NCBI RefSeq assembly: GCF_051235805.1 | Contig: NZ_JBPNXV010000001.1 | Coordinates: 868,001 to 932,000 of the forward strand | Origin: Pseudothermotoga_B sp051235805 | GTDB lineage: Bacteria > Thermotogota > Thermotogae > Thermotogales > DSM-5069 | Direction of reading: 5' to 3' | DNA: 64,000 nt | Part shown: positions 35,530 to 44,447 of the stretch, piece by piece | How positions within the stretch are numbered: the first letter of the stretch is position 1 | How the letters are laid out: each line of letters starts with the position of its first letter | Notes under the pieces: model-generated | Database searches by the model: none | Seen by the model: the letters and a program-made list of their open reading frames with translations, nothing else | What the model was told of the DNA's origin: nothing | Translations under genes and position numbers: made by a program

Positions 35530-36669
35530 TTGAAAAAATACAACTCACCGTGGATCAAAGTGCTGAACAAGAGAAATATTTTGAAGATCGTACACGAGAG
35601 TCGACCTTTGTCACGCTCGGAGATCTCTGAAATCACTGGATTGACACCGAGCAGTGTAACACGGATCACAAAAGAACTGATCGACGAAGGTTTCGTACAG
35701 GAGATAGGTTCAGAGGGAAAGAATTCTCCGGGACGGCGCCGAATCTTGCTCGACATAAAGAACGAAGCGTTCCTCAGTCTTGTCTTCGACGTTGGTGTGA
35801 ACGTCACTACTTACGGGCTGGGGTACTTCGATGGCATAGTGGTACTCGGTGGCTCGTTCGGCACGCCCAAAGTGCCTGAAGAATTTTTCGCAAAGGTGAG
35901 AGAGATCTATGAAAAGTATTCTGCCAACAATAAAATCAGTCGCGTTTCTTTTTCCGTACCAGGTATGGTGAACATGGAAGAAAATCGAATATTGATGGCA
36001 CCGAACCTGGGCTGGCGTGATGTGTCCATAGGTGAGTTTCTGCATTTGGATGTTCCGATACTCGCAGACAACGAAGCCAATCTTTCGGTCTTCGCAGAAA
36101 AATATCACTCGGCGGACATGAAAGAAGTGAAAGAGGCAGTTTTCATCGTAGTGAGAGAAGGTGTTGGCACGGGTGTTCTCATCGATGGAAAGCTGTACCG
36201 AGGTCCAACGTACACAGCCGGTGAGGCTGGACACATGACGGTGGACATGAACTCCGACAGGCGCTGTCATTGTTTGAACAAAGGTTGCTGGGAATTCTAT
36301 GCTTCAATTAACTGGGCAATAGAACACTACGATGGCAAACTGGAAGGCAAGAACGCGATAGAGAAGTTTGCAGCCTTGAAAAAGAAGAAGGACAGTAGAA
36401 AGGTCTTAGAGAAATTGGCACAGAACATCGCAATCGGTATTGTGAACGTCGTGAATATCCTAAATCCAGAGATAGTGATACTGGGCGGAGAGGTTCAAGA
36501 TCTTGGGGAGTACTTCTACCAGATCATAGAAGAAGAGGTCAAACAGAGGGCATTGAAGGATGCCGCAAGTGGATTGAAGATAAGACCTTCGATCTTCAGA
36601 ACCATAAGTTCAAATCTGGTAGGTGCTGCTGTTCTCGCTGTTGACAACATCATCGAGAACGTGATGTGA
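35530..36669 (+). CDS. xylR: ROK family transcriptional regulator (XylR type)
   Basis: Protein of 379 residues. Residues 15-60 are a winged helix-turn-helix (LSRSEISEITGLTPSSVTRI). The rest is a ROK sugar-kinase fold. The zinc site is complete (His235 in GEAGH, then CHCLNKGC: Cys246, Cys248, Cys253). The phosphate loop reads FDVGVNVTTYG rather than DxGGT, as expected for a repressor without kinase activity. TTG at 35530 has GGGAGGT upstream. Location between the esterase and xylulokinase genes supports control of the xylan/xylose genes by xylose or xylo-oligosaccharide. The effector and binding sites are inference. Confidence 0.88.
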   Translation: MKKYNSPWIKVLNKRNILKIVHESRPLSRSEISEITGLTPSSVTRITKELIDEGFVQEIGSEGKNSPGRRRILLDIKNEAFLSLVFDVGVNVTTYGLGYFDGIVVLGGSFGTPKVPEEFFAKVREIYEKYSANNKISRVSFSVPGMVNMEENRILMAPNLGWRDVSIGEFLHLDVPILADNEANLSVFAEKYHSADMKEVKEAVFIVVREGVGTGVLIDGKLYRGPTYTAGEAGHMTVDMNSDRRCHCLNKGCWEFYASINWAIEHYDGKLEGKNAIEKFAALKKKKDSRKVLEKLAQNIAIGIVNVVNILNPEIVILGGEVQDLGEYFYQIIEEEVKQRALKDAASGLKIRPSIFRTISSNLVGAAVLAVDNIIENVM

Positions 36670-36679
36670 GGTGATATTT

Positions 36680-38164
36680 GTGGAACTGCTCGTAGGTTTA
36701 GACCTCGGAACAACTGGAGTGAAAGGAATTCTTGTTGATCAAAATGGAAAACTCCTTGCAGTGCACGGCGAAAAGCTTTCTCTGTCGACCCCGAAGCCTG
36801 CTTGGGCAGAACAAGATCCCAACGAGTGGTGGACCGCAGCATTCAAGGTTTTGAAAGCACTTTCAGACCATGCGACGAGAATTGGAGGAACGATAAGAGC
36901 TCTTGCGACGAGTGGACAAATGCACAGCCTGGTGGTCATTGACAAGGAAGGTCATGTGCTTCGAGATGCAATACTCTGGTGTGATCAGAGAACTTACACT
37001 GAGTGCGAGGAAGCGACTAACTTGCTCGGAAAAGAAGAGCAGGTCTTGAAGATGGTCGGTAATCCAATCCTGACTGGTTTCACACTGCCAAAGCTGCTTT
37101 GGTTGAGAAAAAACGAGCCTGAGGTGTACGAAAAGATCTACAAGATAATGCTTCCAAAGGATTTCATTAACTACATGCTCACAGGCAGCATAAAAACGGA
37201 GCATTCAGACGCTTCTGGAACAACGATCTACGATCTCTCGAAGATGTGTTGGAGTGAGGACATTCTCAAAGCACTGAAGCTGTCGAAAGAGATCCTTCCC
37301 GAGATCTTGCCGTCGAACGGGATCGTGGGGAAGGTCAAAGATGAGATCGCAAGAGAGCTTAATTTTGACGAGGTAATAGTTGTCGCGGGAGGTGCCGATA
37401 ACGCATGTGCGGCGCTCGGTGTCAATGTGACTGAGCCGGGCGATGTGATGGTGAGTCTTGGCACCTCAGGGACGGTGGTGGCACCAACGTACACTGGTTC
37501 GTACGATCCGAAAGGTAGAGTTCACTTCTTTGCACACACGGTTCCCAAGATGAGGTACCACATGGGTGTGATGCTCACTGCTACGTACTCTCTTGAATGG
37601 TTTAAAGAGCGGTTCTTGTATGAAGAGTATGATGAAATAAACGAGTCTGTGGCGAAGGTACCAATTGGTTCAAGTGGAATTCTTTTTCTGCCTTATCTGA
37701 ACGGTGAAAGAACACCACACAGAGATCCATACGCAAGAGGAGTATTCTTTGGGCTTTCTTCTTTTCATTCGAAGTGGGATGTTGTAAGAGCAATATTCGA
37801 GGGGGTAAGCTTTGGAATAAAAGATTCCTTTGAGATTCTCAAGGAACTTGGTCTGGAAGTGAAGGCAGTCCGCATCGCTGGAGGAGGCTCAAAGAGTAAG
37901 GTGTGGAATCAGATGTTGGCAGATGTACTCGGTGTTGAGATACAAAAACCTCTTGTGAATGAAGGAGCATCTTACGGTGCGGCAATGCTGGCGTGCTCTG
38001 GTTATTTCAATCTCGATGTGAGAAAGATATCAAGAGATTGGTTCAAACTAAGAGAAACAACGATTCCAAGACAAGAGAATGGAGAACTCTATGAGAAAGT
38101 CTATGCCAGATTCAGGAAGCTGTATGGTGTCTTGAAAGAAACCTTTCGGGAAGGACACAACTGA
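36680..38164 (+). CDS. xylB: Xylulokinase
   Basis: Protein of 494 residues of the FGGY kinase family: VGLDLGTTGVKGILVD at the N-terminus, TSGQMHSLVVID, ILWCDQRT, GGADNACAALGV, SLGTSGTV and RIAGGGSKSKVWNQMLADVLG in the C-terminal half. The MHS segment and the length fit D-xylulose kinase. It phosphorylates xylulose to xylulose-5-phosphate. GTG at 36680 has GAGGTG six bases upstream; the frame opens three codons earlier. It is the last gene of the operon. No terminator was obvious. Confidence 0.93.
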   Translation: MELLVGLDLGTTGVKGILVDQNGKLLAVHGEKLSLSTPKPAWAEQDPNEWWTAAFKVLKALSDHATRIGGTIRALATSGQMHSLVVIDKEGHVLRDAILWCDQRTYTECEEATNLLGKEEQVLKMVGNPILTGFTLPKLLWLRKNEPEVYEKIYKIMLPKDFINYMLTGSIKTEHSDASGTTIYDLSKMCWSEDILKALKLSKEILPEILPSNGIVGKVKDEIARELNFDEVIVVAGGADNACAALGVNVTEPGDVMVSLGTSGTVVAPTYTGSYDPKGRVHFFAHTVPKMRYHMGVMLTATYSLEWFKERFLYEEYDEINESVAKVPIGSSGILFLPYLNGERTPHRDPYARGVFFGLSSFHSKWDVVRAIFEGVSFGIKDSFEILKELGLEVKAVRIAGGGSKSKVWNQMLADVLGVEIQKPLVNEGASYGAAMLACSGYFNLDVRKISRDWFKLRETTIPRQENGELYEKVYARFRKLYGVLKETFREGHN

Positions 38165-38399
38165 AGGCGCTGGCTTACCTTTTCTTGTCGATGAATGTAT
38201 TGCTGTCCTTTTGTATGCTCTTCAAGGTGCATAAGTTTTCTGCAGTGTTGCCACCTTGATGCAAATGAAGATATCAACGGTGAATGTTCTCAGCAAGTTT
38301 TTGGTGTGGTATGACAGGAGCTTGAACAAGCGGATCTGCAGAACCCAGTCTGTGAAGAATCTGCACTTTGACACTCCACGTAAGGCTGTAGATTATTTT

Positions 38400-39518
38400 T
38401 CAAACGACAAAGATCTCACGCTGAACTAAGTTCACAGCACCGAGTAATACACCACTGTCACCGAGAGATGCTCTTTCAAATGAAATGTGTTCGAGTATTT
38501 CATTCGGTACTGTACTCTTGAGAATCGGCATGACTTTGCTTGTGATTATTTCATACTGGTTGTAGCCTATTGCTCCACCGAGAACAACGATCTCAGGATC
38601 AAAGAGACAAACTGCGTTAGAGATTGCCAACGCAAGATGTCCACAGGCTTCTTCTAAGAAACTCGCCAAGACTGAATCTTTCTGTGCCAACTCGAAGAAA
38701 TCTTTGACAGAAGTGTGGGCAGAATCTTTCAGCAGGATCTTTTCGAAGGCATATCCAGAGAACCATCTTTCGAGCCTTCCAAATGGAAAGTTGTGATCCT
38801 TTTCTCTGCTCCAATCTGTGATTGTGTAACCCAATTCACCAGCCATTCCGTTTGATCCTTCGTACAGTTCACCATTTATGATGATTCCCATGCCTGTACC
38901 GGTGCCGAGAGAAACCAGTAAGAGATTTTTCTTTCCCTTAGCAGAACCTTTCCACATTTCACCCAGCGCGTTCAAAGTCACATCGTTACCCAAAAGTACT
39001 GGTTTCTTAAATGTATTTTGCAGAGCCTCTTTCAAGGGGAAATCTTTGATGCCAAAGGCGGGCATGTACCTGACCAGACCACTCTTTGGATCCACGGTGC
39101 CAGGTACTCCAACACCAATCCCAAGAACTGACTTTGGCTCAAAGTTCAAAGATTTGATCGCATCGACTATTCTATCGAGCAGAAGCTCGGGTGAAGAGAT
39201 ACCTTTGGAAGAAAAATCATTTCTGTGTAAGATCTTTCCATTGAGATCTGTCAATGCAACGCGCAGATTTGTTCCACCAAGATCTACGCCGACTACAAAG
39301 CGGAACTGTGGATTGAACTCCAAAAGTATGGGTCTCTTGCCACCACGTTTTGAGCTTTCACCCTTCTTCACTTCCTTGATGACACCGAGCTTGAGCAGAT
39401 GATCCACTGCCTCAGACACAGCCGGCTTGCTCAGTCCGACAGACTTTGCTATCTTCGCCCGCGAGACTAAGGAGTTTTTTCTTATGAATTTGAGAACAAG
39501 CATCTGTGAGTTTTTCAA
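38400..39518 (-). CDS. ROK family regulator/kinase without zinc motif
   Basis: Protein of 372 residues. Residues 1-60 are a winged helix-turn-helix (LVSRAKIAKSVGLSKPAVSEAV), the rest a ROK domain. The phosphate loop VGVDLGGTNLRVALTDLNG is intact, and GNDVTLNALGE keeps the catalytic Asp. The zinc site is gone: GELGYTITDWSREKDHNF lacks the histidine and all cysteines of CxCGxxGC. TTG at 39518 has GGGAG nine bases upstream. It closes a four-gene operon with a sugar ABC transporter and probably controls it. A palindrome at the operon promoter is a candidate operator. The effector is unknown. Confidence 0.88.
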   Translation of the reverse strand: MKNSQMLVLKFIRKNSLVSRAKIAKSVGLSKPAVSEAVDHLLKLGVIKEVKKGESSKRGGKRPILLEFNPQFRFVVGVDLGGTNLRVALTDLNGKILHRNDFSSKGISSPELLLDRIVDAIKSLNFEPKSVLGIGVGVPGTVDPKSGLVRYMPAFGIKDFPLKEALQNTFKKPVLLGNDVTLNALGEMWKGSAKGKKNLLLVSLGTGTGMGIIINGELYEGSNGMAGELGYTITDWSREKDHNFPFGRLERWFSGYAFEKILLKDSAHTSVKDFFELAQKDSVLASFLEEACGHLALAISNAVCLFDPEIVVLGGAIGYNQYEIITSKVMPILKSTVPNEILEHISFERASLGDSGVLLGAVNLVQREIFVV

Positions 39519-39551
39519 CTTATTCAGCTCCCTCTATAATAATTGTAATTT

Positions 39552-40400
39552 TCACTCTTTCACAGCACCTTTGGCAAGACCTTCAACCAAGAACGGTTGG
39601 AAGGCGATAGCAAAGACGATCGGTGGAATCATCGATATGACTCCTGCTGCGGTCATGAGCGGGTAGCTGGTGTAGAATCTTCCCATGAACTCAGCAACAC
39701 TGATGGGCATCGTCTTTGCATTCAGGCTTGTTGTGAGAACTAACGCCATGATGAATTCGTTCCAAGCCGCCAAAAAGACAAAGATGCTTGATGTGAAAAG
39801 AGCAGGTTTGGAGATGGGAAGCAGGATCTTCCAGAGTGCTTTGAGGTAACTACAGCCATCTATTATCGCAGCTTCCTCCATGGAGGCAGGAATTCTTCTG
39901 AAATACGAACCAACTATCCACATCGCGAACGGCAGGTTCAATGCAACATAGACAATCGATAGAGAGAGTTTATTGTCAAGAAGATTGAAACGCGAGAGTA
40001 TCAGGTAGATTGGGATCACCAAGATCGCAGGCGGAAGCATTTGTGTTAAAACGACAAAGAAACTGATGTACTCTCTCAGCGGTACCTGCAGCCTTTCGAT
40101 GGCATACGCAGCCAATATTGCGAGAAAAAGTGTGACGAAGGTCACAAAAACAGAGACAACAATGCTGTTCAAAATCGTTCTTCTGAATTGATAACCGACA
40201 CTGTAGACATCTTTTTTCAGTCCCAAAACATTCCTGTAATTCTCCCATGTTGGATGTGGAGGAAACCAGCTGCGCGATGTTTTTGACAGATCACGATCCT
40301 TTGAAAGACTCGTGGCGAAGGTCCAATATATTGGAATGACTGAGGCTATGACTAATAAGAGCAAGCCGACGATCAGCAGTATCTTGTAGAGTATGCGCAC
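39552..40400 (-). CDS. Sugar ABC transporter permease, MalG type
   Basis: Membrane protein of 282 residues with six helices and the EAA loop EEAAIIDGCSYLKALWKILLPISKP. GTG at 40400 has GGGGAGG six bases upstream, within the end of the partner gene. It forms the channel with the MalF-type permease. The operon has no ATPase gene, so a shared MsmK/UgpC-type ATPase encoded elsewhere must serve it, as is common for family 1 sugar transporters. Confidence 0.93.
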   Translation of the reverse strand: MRILYKILLIVGLLLLVIASVIPIYWTFATSLSKDRDLSKTSRSWFPPHPTWENYRNVLGLKKDVYSVGYQFRRTILNSIVVSVFVTFVTLFLAILAAYAIERLQVPLREYISFFVVLTQMLPPAILVIPIYLILSRFNLLDNKLSLSIVYVALNLPFAMWIVGSYFRRIPASMEEAAIIDGCSYLKALWKILLPISKPALFTSSIFVFLAAWNEFIMALVLTTSLNAKTMPISVAEFMGRFYTSYPLMTAAGVISMIPPIVFAIAFQPFLVEGLAKGAVKE

Positions 40401-40402
40401 AG

Positions 40403-41287
40403 TTATTCCTCCCCAGCGTAGGTGAACAGTAGCTTTCGATAGAAGATCACCAGCAGAGAAACTATGCCAAGTAAGATGTAAGACATTGCTGAAGCTCTGC
40501 CAAATTTGTATGCCTCAAAGGCGGTTCTGTAGATCTCGTAAGAGACTACTCTGGTGAGTCCGGCTGGTCCACCACCTGTCACTGCATAGACCAGTTCGAA
40601 AAGTTTAAAAGTCAAGATAGTTTTCATCACCAGAAGGAGTTGAGTAAACGGCTTGAGCAGTGGAACTGTTATATACCAAACAGATTGAATGCCGCGCGCA
40701 CCATCTATCTTGGCGGCTTCGTAAAGCTCATCTGGAATTGATTTCATTCCTCCAAGATATATGATCGTTGCAAAGGCAGTACCCTGCCAAAGATTTGCAA
40801 TGAGCAAAGAAGGCAGAGCCCACTTTGGGTTTGTGAGCCAGTAGATAGGTTTGTCGATGATGCCAAGTAGAATGAGGGTTTGATTTACAAAACCATAACT
40901 GGCGTTAAAAGCCCACTTCCATATCAAAGCATGAACAATTGGAGGTAGTACGTAAGGCAGAAGAACCAAGGAGATCCACAAAGACTTCAATGGAAGTCTT
41001 TTGTTCAAAATCAAGGCACCCACAAAACCAAGAAAGATGCCCACAGTCACATCGACGATCACAAAATAGCTGGTGTTCAAGAAAGAACGCCACCACGTTT
41101 TGTCGATGAATACGTCGAGGTAATTTCTTAGCCCAACAAAAGAAAAAGATATCTTTCCGCGAAGAAATCTCACATCGAAGAGACTCAGATAAAAGGCATA
41201 CGAAAGAGGAAACAAAAGAACCAAGATTAATATCAAGACAGCGGGTAGGATTATCAAATAACCAAGTCTTTTTTTTCTTCTTTCCAA
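40403..41287 (-). CDS. Sugar ABC transporter permease, MalF type
   Basis: Membrane protein of 294 residues, six helices, with the EAA loop YEAAKIDGARGIQSVWYITVPLLKP. It starts at TTG 41287 with a GAGGGGG about ten bases upstream. The start codon is followed by a basic stretch ERRKKRLGYL typical of this family. It sits behind the binding protein gene and a hairpin. Confidence 0.92.
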   Translation of the reverse strand: MERRKKRLGYLIILPAVLILILVLLFPLSYAFYLSLFDVRFLRGKISFSFVGLRNYLDVFIDKTWWRSFLNTSYFVIVDVTVGIFLGFVGALILNKRLPLKSLWISLVLLPYVLPPIVHALIWKWAFNASYGFVNQTLILLGIIDKPIYWLTNPKWALPSLLIANLWQGTAFATIIYLGGMKSIPDELYEAAKIDGARGIQSVWYITVPLLKPFTQLLLVMKTILTFKLFELVYAVTGGGPAGLTRVVSYEIYRTAFEAYKFGRASAMSYILLGIVSLLVIFYRKLLFTYAGEE

Positions 41288-41319
41288 AGTCTGTTAACCC
41301 CCTCTGGTCTTGCTTAAGA

Positions 41320-41341
41320 AAGGCGGGGGTTAGCCCGCCTT
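41320..41341 (-). terminator. Hairpin between binding protein and permease genes
   Basis: AAGGCGGG (41320-41327) and CCCGCCTT (41334-41341) form a perfect eight-base-pair stem with a six-base loop. There is only a weak T run on the minus strand (TTTCTTAAG). It likely dampens read-through and protects the binding protein mRNA, as in the xylo-oligosaccharide operon. Confidence 0.7.
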
Positions 41342-41344
41342 GTC

Positions 41345-42598
41345 TTACTTATTCTTTTTTTGCCACTCGTCACGAATGTTGATGGCAGCTTTTGCAGCGT
41401 CGTTTAAAGCAGCTTGAGGAGACTTTCTGCGAGTCAGTGCATTGTGGAGCTCTTCTTGTAGGGCAGAAGAGAATTCTAAGTACCAAGGCACCTGTGGTCT
41501 GTGGACGATGTACATCGCCTGTTCATACATTTTGTCTAAACCTCTGACGGTCTTTTGAAACTCTGGATTTTCCCACACCGATTTCCAACCAGGGACGATT
41601 CCAGCCTTTAACGCCGCATCAAGAGATCCCTCTGGACCAGCGAGGAACTTTATGTACTCGAAGGCTTCCTTTGGATTTTTCGTGCCGTAAGAGATCGCCC
41701 AACCCATTGGTCCAGAGACACTGTATGGGTGCTTGCCATCAACAGACGGCATTAATCCTATCTCCCACTCACCAGGACCGTTCGATATCTCTGGGTTATC
41801 CAAATCTATGAGTGGCAGACCCCACATCATGCCAAAGGCGATGTCTTTGTTGTAGATTGCTTTGTACACTTCTGTCTCAGTCCAGGCAAGCGATTCTGGA
41901 TTCACAATTTGATGTTTGTAGATCATATCGACCATGAACTGCACTGCCTGAACGCCCTTCTCATCGTTGAATACAGGATTGAGATTCTCATCGAAGAATT
42001 TGCCGCCAAAGCTTGAAAGAATCGCTACAAAGTCACATATCAGTGATTCCTTTTGCGCCCAAGACCAGGCGGTGGCATACTTCACAAGCCCTGCTTGCTG
42101 TAGCTTCTTTGAAAGCTCGACCACACCGTCCCAGGTTTTCGGGAACTCCGTGTAACCGACTTTTTTGATGAGCTCTCGGTTGTAGACGAAGGATTTCCAT
42201 TCAGAAACCCACGGCAAACCGTACCAATGACCTTTGTATGCCATGCCGCTGAGCGCAAATGGAACTGCGTCATTTTTCAAGTCCTCGGTGAGCCATTCGT
42301 CGACTGGTAACACCCAGCCTGACTCAACGTACATAGGTACCTCTACACAGTCGATGATGAAAATGTCATACTGTGAGCCGCCGGCAAGCATCGAGGCGAT
42401 GAGTTTGATGTTTTGATCTCTTCCATAGGGAACGACGGTGATGTTCACACGCACGCCTGTTTTGTCGTAGAACATCTGGTTTCGCTGAATGTAGTAGCCA
42501 AGGTCTTCTGGTCCAAAGATGGTGTTCAGATCGATCGTGCTTGCCATGAGTGTGACGATTGCAAAGCACAGAAACAGTGAAGCAACGACCTTTTTCAT
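41345..42598 (-). CDS. Family 1 sugar-binding protein
   Basis: Protein of 417 residues with signal peptide MKKVVASLFLCFAIVTLMAS. The fold is that of SBP_bac_1: IASMLAGGSQYDIFIIDCVE, VPMYVESGWVLPVDEW, WYGLPWVSEWKSFVYNRELI, MGWAISYGTKNPKEAFEYIKFL. It captures a sugar or oligosaccharide in the periplasm; which one cannot be read. ATG at 42598 has GGGGAGGGG upstream. First gene of the operon binding protein - MalF - MalG - ROK regulator. Confidence 0.93.
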   Translation of the reverse strand: MKKVVASLFLCFAIVTLMASTIDLNTIFGPEDLGYYIQRNQMFYDKTGVRVNITVVPYGRDQNIKLIASMLAGGSQYDIFIIDCVEVPMYVESGWVLPVDEWLTEDLKNDAVPFALSGMAYKGHWYGLPWVSEWKSFVYNRELIKKVGYTEFPKTWDGVVELSKKLQQAGLVKYATAWSWAQKESLICDFVAILSSFGGKFFDENLNPVFNDEKGVQAVQFMVDMIYKHQIVNPESLAWTETEVYKAIYNKDIAFGMMWGLPLIDLDNPEISNGPGEWEIGLMPSVDGKHPYSVSGPMGWAISYGTKNPKEAFEYIKFLAGPEGSLDAALKAGIVPGWKSVWENPEFQKTVRGLDKMYEQAMYIVHRPQVPWYLEFSSALQEELHNALTRRKSPQAALNDAAKAAINIRDEWQKKNK

Positions 42599-42632
42599 GC
42601 CAACCCCTCCCCAAAGGAATTGTGGTTCTTTT

Positions 42633-42659
42633 AGGTTAGTTAAGGTGAATTACTAACCT
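42633..42659. promoter_or_regulatory. Candidate ROK-type operator
   Basis: AGGTTAGT (42633-42640) and ACTAACCT (42652-42659) are perfect inverted copies with an 11-base centre. The TTAGT...ACTAA arms resemble operators of ROK repressors such as Bacillus XylR (TTAGTTT...AAACTAA). It lies directly downstream of the -10 box of the sugar transporter promoter, overlapping the expected transcription start, a position suited to repression. Confidence 0.6.
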
Positions 42660-42660
42660 C

Positions 42661-42688
42661 ATCGTACTACTTTCTTAGAGATTGTCAA
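42661..42688 (-). promoter_or_regulatory. Predicted promoter of the second sugar transporter operon
   Basis: On the minus strand TTGACA (42688-42683, consensus) is 16 bases from TACGAT (42666-42661). The palindromic operator follows at once and the ATG of the binding protein lies 63 bases downstream of the -10. Confidence 0.7.
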
Positions 42689-42732
42689 ACGCAATGAACA
42701 GTCATTATCGGCTATCGAGCGGAGATTTGATG

Positions 42733-42758
42733 AAAAAAAGACATGCAGGTCTCTTTTT
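42733..42758 (-). terminator. Probable terminator of the BtuF-like gene
   Basis: On the minus strand AAAAAGAGAC and GTCTTTTTTT (42758-42749 and 42742-42733) form a ten-base-pair stem with one G-U pair and a six-base loop, ending in a T run. It lies about 70 bases after the stop at 42829. It is GC-poor, so strength is uncertain. Confidence 0.5.
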
Positions 42759-42828
42759 CTTCATTGTTGGAGTTTTTTCTCCTGATTTTGTGCTCTTGAA
42801 CTCAAAGTTAACACTCAGTGCTTCTTGC

Positions 42829-43599
42829 TTAACATAGCCTTTGTGTTTGAGTTTCATGGAGTTGTTCACTCAACCAAAAGATCGTGTCGAGTATGGAAGG
42901 ACCGTCATGAATGATGTTTCTGCCCTTTGTTATCCCTGAGTGTATGATCTTTTGAAACCAATTCCATTTGCGTGAGCGAAGAATTTCTGAAGGATCTATG
43001 GGAAAATCAGGTTCTTGAAAGAATATCGCCGTCTTGGGCTTGAGCATTTCAACAGCTTTCAGATCTGGTGTTATGTAGCTTTCACAGAGATCTGAGAAGA
43101 TGTTCTTTCCACCAGCAAAGTAGACAAGATCGTCTATGAAGCTCAAGCCACCTATGGTTCTAAGATACCTGCCAAGCCAAAGTTCAACATAAATAGGTTC
43201 GTGGTTGAAGTCATTCTGTTCTTGTAAGTTACACAGTTTCATTTGTTGTTTGTGAACGAGTTCTTTGGCTTCCTTCAATTTGCCTGTCAGTCCACCCAAG
43301 GTGATGATGTTCTCCCAAATGCCGCTGATGGACTTTGCCAATGGTAAGACAAAGATTGTAAAACCTTCCCTCTTCAGTTGAGCTGCAAGCTTTTCTTGGA
43401 CACCGGTGGTGAGCAAAACAAGATCTGGCTTAAGAGTTCGAAGTTGTTGCTTGTCGACGCTCAGATAATCTCCCACAACTACAGCTTGAAGATCTTTGAC
43501 ATAACGAGAACAATAAGTTGAGACACCGACTACTTGATCTTTGGCATCTATCTCGAACAAGGTTTCTGTAAAACCAGAAACTAAACTGACTATCCTCAA
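42829..43599 (-). CDS. BtuF-like cobalamin/metal-binding protein without signal peptide
   Basis: Protein of 256 residues of the Peripla_BP_2 (helical backbone) family: MRIVSLVSGFTETLFEIDAKDQVVGVSTYC, LKPDLVLLTTG, GGKNIFSD, KPKTAIFFQEPDFP. The start TTG at 43599 is chosen because GGAGGTG lies six bases upstream. The seven codons ahead contain the ribosome binding site. With this start there is no signal peptide, so the protein would be cytoplasmic, and no ABC transporter genes are adjacent. It may bind a corrinoid or a similar metal complex. It follows the SDR gene by 63 bases. Confidence 0.85.
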   Translation of the reverse strand: MRIVSLVSGFTETLFEIDAKDQVVGVSTYCSRYVKDLQAVVVGDYLSVDKQQLRTLKPDLVLLTTGVQEKLAAQLKREGFTIFVLPLAKSISGIWENIITLGGLTGKLKEAKELVHKQQMKLCNLQEQNDFNHEPIYVELWLGRYLRTIGGLSFIDDLVYFAGGKNIFSDLCESYITPDLKAVEMLKPKTAIFFQEPDFPIDPSEILRSRKWNWFQKIIHSGITKGRNIIHDGPSILDTIFWLSEQLHETQTQRLC

Positions 43600-43662
43600 A
43601 GAGTACACCTCCAAGATCATTGATAAACTTAGAGCACAAGCAGGCAGAGGAAAGACTGATTA

Positions 43663-44388
43663 TTACAGATAGATCATCTTTTTTGTCATACCACCATCGA
43701 TGACAAAGTGCTGCCCGGTTATGAAACCACTTTTTTCCTCGTCTGCCAAGAAGAATACTAACTGCGCGATATCTTTTATCGTGCCGGCTCTGCCAACCAA
43801 GTGCTGTGAATGTTCTTTTTCACTTATGATTTCATCTTCATGCAAGATCCAACCTGGGCAAACGGCGTTCACTCTGATCTTTGGACCAAGCGAGTTTGCC
43901 AAAGCGTGAGTCAAACCTAAGATACCTGCCTTCGAGGCACTGTAGGCTTCGTTACCAGGTTCAGACATCAAAGCTCTTGTTGAAGAAATGTTTATGATCG
44001 CACCTGTGCCCGGGTTTTCTAAGATGAGTGGAACACCAAATCGTGCCATGAGAAAATAACCAGTTAGATTGACCTGAATCACACGAGACCATTCTGCAAC
44101 ACTCAGTTGAAGAAAATCTTTAAAACCCCCAATGGCTGCGTTGTTGATGAGCACATCGAGTCTGCCAAATCTCGATTTCACCTTTCCATAGAAATCTTTG
44201 ACTGCACATTCGTCAGAAACATCACCCCAGTAAGTCAGGAGATCTTCGCTGATAGGAAACTCTTTCAGCCCTTGCTCGTCCAAATCGATGATACCCACCT
44301 TCCAACCGTTGTTTAAAAACTCTAAAGCGATTCCCTTACCTATGTTCTTTGCTCCACCGGTTATGACCATCACTCTTTCTTGTTGCAT
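43663..44388 (-). CDS. Short-chain dehydrogenase/reductase
   Basis: Protein of 241 residues, a classical SDR. The cofactor loop is TGGAKNIGKG (10-19), the NNAA motif INNAAIGG, the catalytic Ser135/136, Tyr149 and Lys153 (YSASK), and the end ITGQHFVIDGGMT. Asp35 after the second strand (IIDLD) favours NAD(H). ATG at 44388 has GGGGGTGA upstream. The substrate is unknown; FabG-like and sugar or polyol dehydrogenases share this pattern. It may be in one transcript with the BtuF-like gene. Confidence 0.92.
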   Translation of the reverse strand: MQQERVMVITGGAKNIGKGIALEFLNNGWKVGIIDLDEQGLKEFPISEDLLTYWGDVSDECAVKDFYGKVKSRFGRLDVLINNAAIGGFKDFLQLSVAEWSRVIQVNLTGYFLMARFGVPLILENPGTGAIINISSTRALMSEPGNEAYSASKAGILGLTHALANSLGPKIRVNAVCPGWILHEDEIISEKEHSQHLVGRAGTIKDIAQLVFFLADEEKSGFITGQHFVIDGGMTKKMIYL

Positions 44389-44447
44389 CGAGATCACCCC
44401 CGATTATTTTAAATTTCACACACAATATTTGTATAATTGTTGATGAT

